Source: Deltaproteobacteria bacterium (GTDB lineage Bacteria; Desulfobacterota; Desulfobulbia; Desulfobulbales; Desulfurivibrionaceae). From it: a DNA stretch of 52,862 nucleotides. The position numbers and the translations under genes are program-made. How positions within the stretch are numbered: position 1 is the first letter of the stretch; the number at the start of each line of letters is the position of its first letter. Positions 32,055 through 39,337 of this stretch are shown one piece after another. The notes below the pieces were generated by a model. That model was not told the origin of the DNA and searched no databases. It worked only from the letters and a program-made list of their open reading frames with translations. The DNA is taken from positions 1-52,862 of the forward strand of contig JAJZRF010000014.1 of the NCBI GenBank assembly GCA_021847425.1, written 5' to 3'.

Positions 32055-33922
32055 ACAGCCCGAATACCTTTGATCCCGACTGGCAGCAGAAATACAGCGA
32101 CATGATCGCCACGCCTTACCAGGCTGCAGCCAAAATCAAGCCGGGCCAGCGGGTCTTCATCGGCACCGCCTGCGCCGAGCCGGTGCTGCTGGTCAAGGCC
32201 CTTACCGAACGGGCCCGCGAGCTGGCCGACGTGGAGATCATCCAGCTGCTCACCAAGGGCGATGCGCCTTACGCCAGCAGCAACCTGGCCGACTGCTTCT
32301 CGGTGAACAGCTTTTTCATCGGGGCCAACATCCGGGAGCATATTCAGCAGGGCTTGGGCAACTACACCCCCATCCTGCTCTCCGATATTCCCATGCTCTT
32401 TAACTCCGGCCAGCTTCCCGTAGACGTGGCCCTCATCCAGGTAACGCCTCCGGATGAACGCGGCAAGGTGAGCCTGGGCGTTTCGGTGGACATCGTGAAA
32501 AGCGCGGCGGAAAACGCCTCGCTGGTGATCGCCCAGGTGAACCCGATGATGCCCAAAACATTGGGCGACAGCTTCCTTGACATCTACGATCTCGATCTGC
32601 TGGTGCCGGCGGCAAGCCCCATCATCGAACGGGAATCCACCCCGGTATCCGAGGATACCCGCCGCATCGGGGAGCACATCGCCGCCCTGATCGAAGACGG
32701 CTCGACCATCGAATTCGGCATCGGCCGCATCCCCCATGCCCTGGTGGAGTTTCTGCACCACAAAAAGGATCTTGGCATCCATACGGAGATGCTCACCGAC
32801 TCCATCATCGACCTGGTGGAATCGGGCGCGGTGACCGGCCAGCGGAAAACCACGGACAAGGGGAGGATCGTGGCCAGTTTCTGCATGGGCACCCAGCGCC
32901 TCTACGACTACATCGACAACAACCCCCGCTTCTGCTTCAGGCCCACGGAATACGTGAACGATACCCACATCATCGGCAGGCAGCACAAGATGGTGGCCAT
33001 CAACATGGCGCTCGAAATCGACCTTACCGGTCAGGTCTGCGCCGACTCCCTGGGCTCTCTCTTCTATTCCGGAATCGGCGGCCAGGTGGACTTCAACCGG
33101 GGCGCGGCCCGCTCCATCGGCGGCAAAGCAATCATCGCCATGGAATCAACAGCCAGGGACAAGACCATCTCCCGCATCGTCACCCGTCTCGCCCCTGGGG
33201 CCGGAGTGGTCACCACCAGGGGCGAGGTGCATTACGTGGTCACCGAGTACGGCGTTGCCTACCTGCACGGAAAAAGCGTGCAGGAACGGGCCCTGGCCCT
33301 GATCAGCATCGCCCATCCCAAGTTCCGGGAACAGCTGTTCAAGGAAGCCATCGAAGCGAAGTATCTCCGCCAGGATCTCGGCGATGTGGAGGGCCGCTTC
33401 ATGATCGCCTCCAAGGAAATGCACACCATCATGCTTCTTGAAGACGGCACCCAGATCAATTTCCGGCCCGTGCATCTCACCGATGAGCCCAGGATGCGGG
33501 ACATTCTCTACGCCCTTTCCCAGGAAACCCTCTATTACCGCTTCATGACCCACAGTCAGCGCTTCGGCCACAAGCAGATTCAGAACTTTGTCTACTTCGA
33601 CCATCGCAAGGACGCGTCCATTGTCGGCACCGTGCCGGAGGCGCACGGCGAGGAGATCATCGCCATGGGCCGCTACTACCTGGACGAAAAAACCAACCGG
33701 GCCGAGGTGGCCTTTATTGTCCGCGACGAATGGCAGAACAAGCGGATCGGCACCTTTCTCTTCCGGCACCTGGTCACCATTGCCAAGAGAAACGGCATTG
33801 GAGGTTTTTCCGCCGAAGTGCTCCGGGAAAACAAACGCATGCAGGCCATCTTCCTCCATTGCGGCTTTACCGTGAAGAGCAGCCTGGAAGAAGACGTTTA
33901 CAGCTTCCAGATTGACTTCTGA
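32051..33922 (+). CDS. Acetyl-CoA hydrolase/CoA-transferase fused to a GNAT acetyltransferase
   Basis: 623 residues. The first 440 or so form an acetyl-CoA hydrolase/4-hydroxybutyrate CoA-transferase: an N-terminal half, FGIGRIPHALVEFL, then VTEYGVAYLHGKSVQERALA, which includes the conserved GKSVxERA region. A C-terminal GNAT domain (about 470-615) has VAFIVRDEWQNKRIGTFL, an acetyl-CoA-binding motif A. This fusion is known in Desulfobacterota. It may exchange CoA between acyl groups and also acetylate a protein. Together with AcuC and AcuB neighbours, the GNAT part is a candidate AcuA-like acetyltransferase acting on the adjacent ligase. The gene begins 4 bp before the ligase stop. Confidence 0.9.
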   Translation: MNSPNTFDPDWQQKYSDMIATPYQAAAKIKPGQRVFIGTACAEPVLLVKALTERARELADVEIIQLLTKGDAPYASSNLADCFSVNSFFIGANIREHIQQGLGNYTPILLSDIPMLFNSGQLPVDVALIQVTPPDERGKVSLGVSVDIVKSAAENASLVIAQVNPMMPKTLGDSFLDIYDLDLLVPAASPIIERESTPVSEDTRRIGEHIAALIEDGSTIEFGIGRIPHALVEFLHHKKDLGIHTEMLTDSIIDLVESGAVTGQRKTTDKGRIVASFCMGTQRLYDYIDNNPRFCFRPTEYVNDTHIIGRQHKMVAINMALEIDLTGQVCADSLGSLFYSGIGGQVDFNRGAARSIGGKAIIAMESTARDKTISRIVTRLAPGAGVVTTRGEVHYVVTEYGVAYLHGKSVQERALALISIAHPKFREQLFKEAIEAKYLRQDLGDVEGRFMIASKEMHTIMLLEDGTQINFRPVHLTDEPRMRDILYALSQETLYYRFMTHSQRFGHKQIQNFVYFDHRKDASIVGTVPEAHGEEIIAMGRYYLDEKTNRAEVAFIVRDEWQNKRIGTFLFRHLVTIAKRNGIGGFSAEVLRENKRMQAIFLHCGFTVKSSLEEDVYSFQIDF

Positions 33923-33970
33923 TCGGTTATCATCTTTCCTGGGGGGTAACAATCAGGATACGGAGGGCAG

Positions 33971-34774
33971 ATGGCTTCCCCAGTCCCGGACGATATTACC
34001 CAAAAAGTTGTCAGAATCATGGTGGTGGAGGATGTGGATTTCAACCTGGACATCCTCATCAATATCCTTGCCGAGCGGAGCTGGCAGGCCATTGCCGCCG
34101 CCAGCGGCGAAGCGGCGCTGAATATCCTTGCCCGGGACACCGATTTCCAGATCGTCCTGATGGATCTTGGCCTGCCGGGCATTGACGGCATGGAGACCAC
34201 GCGCAGAATCAAAAAAAATCCGGCGACTTGCACAATTCCGGTCATTGCCCTCACGGCCGAGACCAGCATCGAAAGAGAACGGTTTTTAGACGCGGGGTTT
34301 AACGGGTATGCGGAAAAAAACTTCGACCCGGAGCAACTTTTCGCCGCCATTGAAAAACATCTCTTCCCTGCCTGCGGAAATCCACGGGAGAAGGGACCAG
34401 CCTTGGCGCCCACCCCGGAACATTGCGATCTTGATTTCGAAGCCCTGCTTGCCATCTACCTTGACGAGAACACCCTCTGCCGCATAGCCAAGGCCTTCTT
34501 TGCCGATACCGGCAAAGAACTCATCCTGCTTGACAAGGCAATGGCTGTTGGCGACCAGAAAGGGATACTGGCCTGTTGCCACAGCCTCAAGGGAGCGTCC
34601 GCGCTTTTCACCGCGAAGAACCTGGGCACAGCGGTGATGGAACTGGAGGCCTGCATCCTGCAAGGAATACAAGAGGAGACCGGCGGCTCGGCCTGGCGCA
34701 GGATCCTCGCCGCCCATGAATCGCTGCGCGGGACTGTGGCAAGCCGGCTCAATCTGTCGCTGCAAAATGAATAA
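33971..34774 (+). CDS. Response regulator with C-terminal HPt domain
   Basis: 267 residues. Receiver with VVEDVDFN and phospho-acceptor D65 in LMDLGLPGIDG, switch Thr in ALTAET and Lys in AEKNFDPEQ. A histidine phosphotransfer domain follows (about 160-260) with CCHSLKGASALF, in which the His is the phosphorylated residue. Such proteins pass phosphate in multi-step relays or act as phosphate sinks. No kinase is adjacent; the hybrid kinase at 39324 is the nearest candidate. It starts about 48 bp after the CoA-transferase gene and overlaps the next receiver gene by 8 bp. Confidence 0.9.
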   Translation: MASPVPDDITQKVVRIMVVEDVDFNLDILINILAERSWQAIAAASGEAALNILARDTDFQIVLMDLGLPGIDGMETTRRIKKNPATCTIPVIALTAETSIERERFLDAGFNGYAEKNFDPEQLFAAIEKHLFPACGNPREKGPALAPTPEHCDLDFEALLAIYLDENTLCRIAKAFFADTGKELILLDKAMAVGDQKGILACCHSLKGASALFTAKNLGTAVMELEACILQGIQEETGGSAWRRILAAHESLRGTVASRLNLSLQNE

Positions 34775-35267
34775 GGCATTACCGCCAGCCGCGATTTTCA
34801 ACCAGATCTTTTCTGCTTCCAGCAACGGAAGCATCCTGAATGCACAGATGCATCCTGACTATTCAACCATCCTGATTGTCGACAATGCCGAGTTTATCCG
34901 CATGGTTGCCCGGTTGCGCCTGGAGGGGGCCGGAGTACCGCCCGGGAAGATTCACGAGGCGGAAAACGGGCAGGCGGCTTACGATCTTCTGGTCGCAAAA
35001 GGGATAGCCAACATCCTCTGCGATTATGAAATGGCGGTTATGAATGGAATAGAGCTGGCAATCAGGCTCCTCATTACAGAGCAGCGCCTGGGGCTTCGTT
35101 TTGTCCTGTTCAGCGGCACCCAGCCGGCCAAGATCACCGCAGCGCTGGCCAAAACCGGGCTGAACATCCCGGTTGTCCCCAAAACCCAACTCAGGGAAAA
35201 CTGGGTCCAGACAGATTTCATCAACGCCTGGTTTCCGGAACTGGCAATCATCCTCTCTCGGCAATAA
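34767..35267 (+). CDS. Divergent single-domain response regulator
   Basis: 166 residues. The receiver begins about residue 33 (STILIVDNAEF) and has phospho-acceptor D86 in ILCDYEMAVMNG, with a switch-region Ser (LFSGTQP) and Lys (VVPKTQ). The second acidic pocket residue is Asn instead of Asp or Glu, so phosphorylation may be altered. The start is ATG 34767, overlapping the stop of the upstream HPt gene, which argues for coupled translation; ATG 34848 is an alternative. No output domain. Confidence 0.75.
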   Translation: MNKALPPAAIFNQIFSASSNGSILNAQMHPDYSTILIVDNAEFIRMVARLRLEGAGVPPGKIHEAENGQAAYDLLVAKGIANILCDYEMAVMNGIELAIRLLITEQRLGLRFVLFSGTQPAKITAALAKTGLNIPVVPKTQLRENWVQTDFINAWFPELAIILSRQ

Positions 35268-35375
35268 AAATAGCACAGCTCATTCCCAAATCCGCCGATA
35301 GATATTATAGTGAAAAATGAAACAGCTTCGGTTTTCGCCTGCACACACTGATCATGATCCCTGAGGGGGAACTGA

Positions 35376-35750
35376 ATGAAGATCCTTATTGTCGATGATG
35401 AAATAACATCCAGAACCATCCTCAAGAAACATCTGCAGCAGATTATTCCTGGGTGCAAGCTTTTTGAAGCGGCAAACGGCACCGAGGCTATTTTCCGCTA
35501 CCTGAAATACCAGCCGGATGTCGTTCTCCTTGATCTTGTTATGCCGGTGGTGGATGGCGAAACCTTTCTTGCCATCATCGAGGATGCCTTTCAGAAGGGT
35601 TTTCTCAAAAAAGAGCCAAAGGTCATCGTCATTACCAGCTTTGACGACCCCGGCAAGCTCCTTGAAATATCTGGCAGGCCATCGGTGGAAACAGTCATCC
35701 CCAAGCCCATCACCCAGGCCACCATCGAACGGCTGAAAACCCTGCTGTGA
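35376..35750 (+). CDS. Single-domain response regulator (CheY-like)
   Basis: A 124-residue receiver with IVDDE (5-9), phospho-acceptor D53 in LLDLVMPVVDG, switch Thr in VITSFDD and Lys in IPKPIT. No output domain. It starts 108 bp after the preceding receiver, with a GAGGGGGAAC ribosome-binding site. Its likely partner is the HPt protein just upstream. Confidence 0.9.
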   Translation: MKILIVDDEITSRTILKKHLQQIIPGCKLFEAANGTEAIFRYLKYQPDVVLLDLVMPVVDGETFLAIIEDAFQKGFLKKEPKVIVITSFDDPGKLLEISGRPSVETVIPKPITQATIERLKTLL

Positions 35751-35870
35751 TGACGCCGTTTTGCCCGTGCCTGTCCGAGCCCTGTGTTTCCTTGCGGAAA
35801 ATACCTGCCGCCCGGTATCCGTTGCAAAGCCCCCCCTTGATTTTTTTAATGACGCATCCCTTGTATCCAC

Positions 35871-35876
35871 TATAAT
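35871..35876 (+). promoter_or_regulatory. Candidate sigma-70 -10 box upstream of fba
   Basis: A perfect TATAAT lies 49 bp before the aldolase ATG. The -35 region (AATGAC, 17 bp upstream) is weak, so this is a tentative call. Confidence 0.35.
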
Positions 35877-35924
35877 AACGCCAGACAATCCAACAGACTA
35901 TCCGCACACCAAGGAGGTTCCCCT

Positions 35925-37208
35925 ATGTCTGTCTCCCAGGCAGATTTGAAACAGGCTCTCGCCATTGGCCGGCCACCCAATATTGTCAAGCTTTTCCCCA
36001 ACTCAAAAGCCCTGATCGTCAGCGGCAAGGTGATCGACCGGGCCTTGCGGGCCAAGGGCAAGGGGATGACCATCGCTGCCAACGGCCGCAACAATTTCAT
36101 CATCCGCGGAGCCCTGTTGGCCGCGCAACGGGCCAACGCCGCCATCATCATCGAAATTGCCCGCTCCGAGGGCGGGGCAAACGCCTACTGTCCGGTAACT
36201 TACTGGAACATGGCCATGCAGGTGGACCAGGCCATGAATGAACTGGGTATCACAGTGCCGGTGGCCATCCACGCCGACCATTACGGGATCAAGAAGGAAA
36301 CAGATCTTGATTTCGCCAAGGTGGAGATCCCCACCATCTTCGAGGCAGGCATCACCTCCATCGCCATTGACGCCTCCCATCTGCCGGACGACAAGAATCT
36401 TCTGACCAATCTGGCCCTGACGCAGCTGGTCCCGGCCTGGGCAGGTCTGGAAACGGAGATCGGCGAGATCAAGGGCGACCAGGGGCTTTCCACCCCGGCG
36501 GAAGCGCTTTTTCTCATCCAGGGGCTCAACGCCCACAACATCTTCCCCGACTGGATCGCCTTGAACAACGGCACCACCCACGGGATCGAAGAAAGCGGCC
36601 AGGGCATTCAGGTGGGACTCACCGCCGAGGTTCACGCCGGTCTGGCGCGATACCATATCTCCGGCGCCCAGCACGGCACCTCGGGCAACAGCTCGGAAAG
36701 GCTGCGGGAGATCGCCGCCAAGACCTCCACCACCAAGGCCAATGTCGCCACGGCCCTGCAGATGGTTGCCTGGGGCTTGCAGGTGAACGACTACGGCAAT
36801 GCCATCCTTGACGAAAACGGCAATTTCATCAAGGTGAAGGATGCCGGAGTCACCGAGAACATGTGGCAGCAGATGGTTGCCTACGCCGAGGCAAACGGCT
36901 GGAAAAAAGGCAACTACAAGAGCCTGAACCTGCCCTTTGAACCGAAGCTGATGGGGCAGCCCAGAATGATCCGGGAACGGATGGTGAAACGGGTAGAGGA
37001 TTTTGTCTACAATCTGCTGGTCGATGTCTTCAACGCCCAGGACAGCGCGCCATTGGGAATCCAGGCCATTCTGGAGAAGGGTTCACACGACATGGGGCCC
37101 AAGGTTGGACGCATCGAGGATCCTGCCGAGTGGAGCGGAGAAAAGATCGCCAGGAGGGCAGCCAACCTCGGAGGCGACAAAGGACCGGCAGGGAATTTTG
37201 ACGATTGA
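35925..37208 (+). CDS. fba: Class II fructose-bisphosphate aldolase
   Basis: 427 residues of the long class II type. Metal and substrate motifs: VAIHADHYGIKK (His zinc ligand), LETEIGEIKGDQG (catalytic-loop Glu/Asp), LNNGTTHGIEE, and ISGAQHGTSGNSS (second zinc His region). It cleaves fructose 1,6-bisphosphate to dihydroxyacetone phosphate and glyceraldehyde 3-phosphate in glycolysis and gluconeogenesis. An AAGGAGG site lies 8 nt before the ATG. It is monocistronic: a TATAAT lies upstream and a strong terminator downstream. No other carbohydrate gene is adjacent. Confidence 0.93.
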   Translation: MSVSQADLKQALAIGRPPNIVKLFPNSKALIVSGKVIDRALRAKGKGMTIAANGRNNFIIRGALLAAQRANAAIIIEIARSEGGANAYCPVTYWNMAMQVDQAMNELGITVPVAIHADHYGIKKETDLDFAKVEIPTIFEAGITSIAIDASHLPDDKNLLTNLALTQLVPAWAGLETEIGEIKGDQGLSTPAEALFLIQGLNAHNIFPDWIALNNGTTHGIEESGQGIQVGLTAEVHAGLARYHISGAQHGTSGNSSERLREIAAKTSTTKANVATALQMVAWGLQVNDYGNAILDENGNFIKVKDAGVTENMWQQMVAYAEANGWKKGNYKSLNLPFEPKLMGQPRMIRERMVKRVEDFVYNLLVDVFNAQDSAPLGIQAILEKGSHDMGPKVGRIEDPAEWSGEKIARRAANLGGDKGPAGNFDD

Positions 37209-37268
37209 ACAGTCGGGCCCGGAATTTTTCCCGCCCCATTGTTCCTGCTGTTGTCCGTAATTGCATCA

Positions 37269-37300
37269 GCCGCCGGTCTTGCGACCGGCGGCGTTTTTTT
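37269..37300 (+). terminator. Rho-independent terminator of fba
   Basis: GCCGCCGGTC (37269-37278) and GACCGGCGGC (37283-37292) form a perfect 10-bp stem with a TTGC loop, followed by GTTTTTTT. Confidence 0.93.
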
Positions 37301-37309
37301 GAAGACCGG

Positions 37310-37783
37310 CTACCGGATCAGGGTGCTGGCCCAGACCATTGCCAGACAGGCAAAGGGAAGGGCACTGTAGGAAAGCAGCACATCCTTGACCGGATAGTTG
37401 AAATCAAAGACGTGCAGGCTGAAGGCTGCTCCGTACAGCCAGGCGTAGAGAACGATCGCCAGGGTTCCTCCGCCTTCCAGCCAGAAATTAACCCCGAGAT
37501 CAAACCAGAAAACCAGGGCGACCAGACTCATGGCGCAGAGAAGAAGCTGAACCAGCTCATAAACAGCCTTGGCCATCACATACAGGATATTAAAAAAACC
37601 AATCCCGCCAAAAAGCAGCGAGGCGCAGACCAGGGCAAGAACCCCGAGCAGGCCTCCCCCAAGAAGCGCCATCTGGTGTGCGGCAAGAAAGCCGAACAGC
37701 GGCGCAAGCACCTCCGCGGAGGTAAGCCCGGCGAAATGAAAGGCCACGACCGCGCAGCCGGAAATGAAAAAATTTCGGCCCAT
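37310..37783 (-). CDS. Small membrane protein beside the P-II-like gene
   Basis: 157 residues with about four membrane helices (roughly 5-23, 38-60, 66-96 and 105-150). There is a Gly/Ala-rich N-terminus and no enzyme motif. Unrecognised family. It starts 41 bp after the P-II-like gene on the same strand, suggesting a P-II-regulated membrane function. Confidence 0.65.
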   Translation of the reverse strand: MGRNFFISGCAVVAFHFAGLTSAEVLAPLFGFLAAHQMALLGGGLLGVLALVCASLLFGGIGFFNILYVMAKAVYELVQLLLCAMSLVALVFWFDLGVNFWLEGGGTLAIVLYAWLYGAAFSLHVFDFNYPVKDVLLSYSALPFACLAMVWASTLIR

Positions 37784-37824
37784 CTATGCAAATACCATAT
37801 AGGAAGATCCCGCCAGCCAGGGGG

Positions 37825-38142
37825 TCATTCGGTCACAAAGCCGATGGCGCGATCAAGTTTGTGGAGAAATGCGAAGCCCTGCCCTTTCTTCTCAAGCCGG
37901 GCCGCCTTGACCACTGCATCAAAGACCGCATCCGTCTGTTCATTTTTGGTAATAATCAGAATGATCTCTTTTTCCGGCTTGATGAACATCCCGGAAAACC
38001 CAAGTTTTTCGCGGATGCCTGTGCCCCTTCCATAATAGAGCGTCGCCCCCTCCGCGCCGGCGTGCATCGCCGCCTCCACCACCCGGTCGGCCTCGCCGCG
38101 CTGCACGATACAGGTTATCAGGTTCGGATTCACACTTTCCAT
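37825..38142 (-). CDS. P-II family (GlnB/GlnK-like) signalling protein
   Basis: 105 residues with the P-II ferredoxin-like fold: an ITCIVQRGEADRVVEAAMHAG opening strand-helix, YYGRGTGIREKLGF where the T-loop region falls, and EIILIITKNEQTDAVF leading to the C-terminal half. It lacks the standard T-loop Tyr51 uridylylation context, so it belongs to a P-II-like subgroup rather than classical GlnB. These proteins sense ATP/ADP, 2-oxoglutarate or related ligands and usually bind a membrane transporter. The likely partner is the small membrane protein encoded 41 bp downstream. A hairpin at 38232-38255 lies in its upstream region. Confidence 0.85.
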   Translation of the reverse strand: MESVNPNLITCIVQRGEADRVVEAAMHAGAEGATLYYGRGTGIREKLGFSGMFIKPEKEIILIITKNEQTDAVFDAVVKAARLEKKGQGFAFLHKLDRAIGFVTE

Positions 38143-38587
38143 ACATCCCCCTTCCTTATGAACTGACGCGCCGTAAGGCAGACCATTCGACGCCTGAAAA
38201 CAATCACCTGCTCGACATGGAGACAGTCAGCCACCTCCGGCATAGCCTGGAGGTGACCTTAAGGGAATTATCGAGCCGGAGGGGTATATTGTCAAGCATT
38301 CAATGATGGCGGTAATTTTTTCTCCCCAGGCTCAGCAACGCTCCGGCACCAGCAATCACCTTGGGCTACATCCATGTTGTCGGGAGTCCAAGGAACATCT
38401 CAACATTCCGTTAGATTTTTCAAATGATTTTTGCTATCTTTATTACATGAACACCATACAGGTCGCCCGGCTACAACCGGAATAACGGGAGCGATTCGAC
38501 GGCCATTCAATCGGATAAAATAACCCCGTTGGCCGAATGTTCGATACCACTGCCGGCAAAACCTTCTTGTCCGACCGGGAGACGCTG
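38143..38587. other. Intergenic region between the P-II-like and solute-binding protein genes
   Basis: About 445 bp without a convincing gene. It holds one imperfect hairpin, CACCTCCGG with CCTGGAGGTG (38232-38255), near the P-II side, and an AT-rich patch at about 38405-38450 that may hold the promoter of the plus-strand genes. Nothing else was recognised. Confidence 0.6.
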
Positions 38588-39337
38588 ATGCGGATACAAT
38601 TTGTCCTGCTGATGCTCTTGCTTCTGTGCCAGGCAACCCCTCTTTATGCACAGCCACCGCTCAGACTGAACACTTTCACCGGCCCGCCGCTTTCCACCCC
38701 CGACCACACCGGCTATTACGACCGGATCCTCCTTGAAGCATTCAGCCGGTTGAAGATTCCCATCGCCATCGGGCACCTGCCGGCGGAGCGTTCATTGCAA
38801 AACGCCGACAGCGGCATCGACGACGGCGACTTCGTCCGTGTCGCCGGACTTGAACAACGCTATCCCAATCTGGTCATGGTGCCGGAAAAAATCGACGATT
38901 TCGAGTTTGTCGCCTTTACCAGGACCATCAACCTGCCCACCGACAGCTGGAAGGCGCTTACCCCATACCAAGTAGGCATTGTCCGCGGCTGGAAGATTCT
39001 GGAGCAAAACCTGGCCGGGGTCAAGAAACTTACCGAGGTAAGGGATCAGAAACAGCTTTTCACCCTGCTCAAAAATGGCAGAGCCGATGTGGTGGTCTAT
39101 GCCCGCGCGGAAGGCCTCGGTCTGCTCGGACAACTCGGCATTGCCGATGCCCGAATCCTGGAGCCGCCGCTGGCCGTGCAACCCATGCACCTCTATCTCA
39201 ACAAAAAACACGCCGGACTGGTGGCCCCGCTGGCCGCGGTCCTGAAAAGCATGAAAAAGGAAGGCGCCTTCGCGGCCATTGCCCGGCAGACAATAGCGGC
39301 TCCTCTTTCCGGGAAGAATCATCGTGCGCATCATTAA
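38588..39337 (+). CDS. Periplasmic solute-binding family 3-like protein
   Basis: 249 residues with a signal peptide (RIQFVLLMLLLLCQATPLYAQ). The mature part resembles the SBP_bac_3 fold of amino-acid-type binding proteins: PLRLNTFTGPPLSTPDHTGYYDRIL, a hinge region with YQVGIVRGWKI, and a second-lobe segment with VVVYARAEGLGLLGQL. No ABC transporter genes follow. Instead a membrane hybrid kinase overlaps its 3' end by 14 bp, so it may be a ligand-binding sensor for that kinase. I chose ATG 38588 (GGGAGA site) over the longer frame at 38537, since it begins the signal peptide. Confidence 0.82.
   Translation: MRIQFVLLMLLLLCQATPLYAQPPLRLNTFTGPPLSTPDHTGYYDRILLEAFSRLKIPIAIGHLPAERSLQNADSGIDDGDFVRVAGLEQRYPNLVMVPEKIDDFEFVAFTRTINLPTDSWKALTPYQVGIVRGWKILEQNLAGVKKLTEVRDQKQLFTLLKNGRADVVVYARAEGLGLLGQLGIADARILEPPLAVQPMHLYLNKKHAGLVAPLAAVLKSMKKEGAFAAIARQTIAAPLSGKNHRAHH

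Noticed and set aside
38303-38485. 60-codon plus-strand frame in the P-II to solute-binding protein gap
   Set aside because: No ribosome-binding site, no recognisable composition, and the AT-rich part looks like a promoter region.
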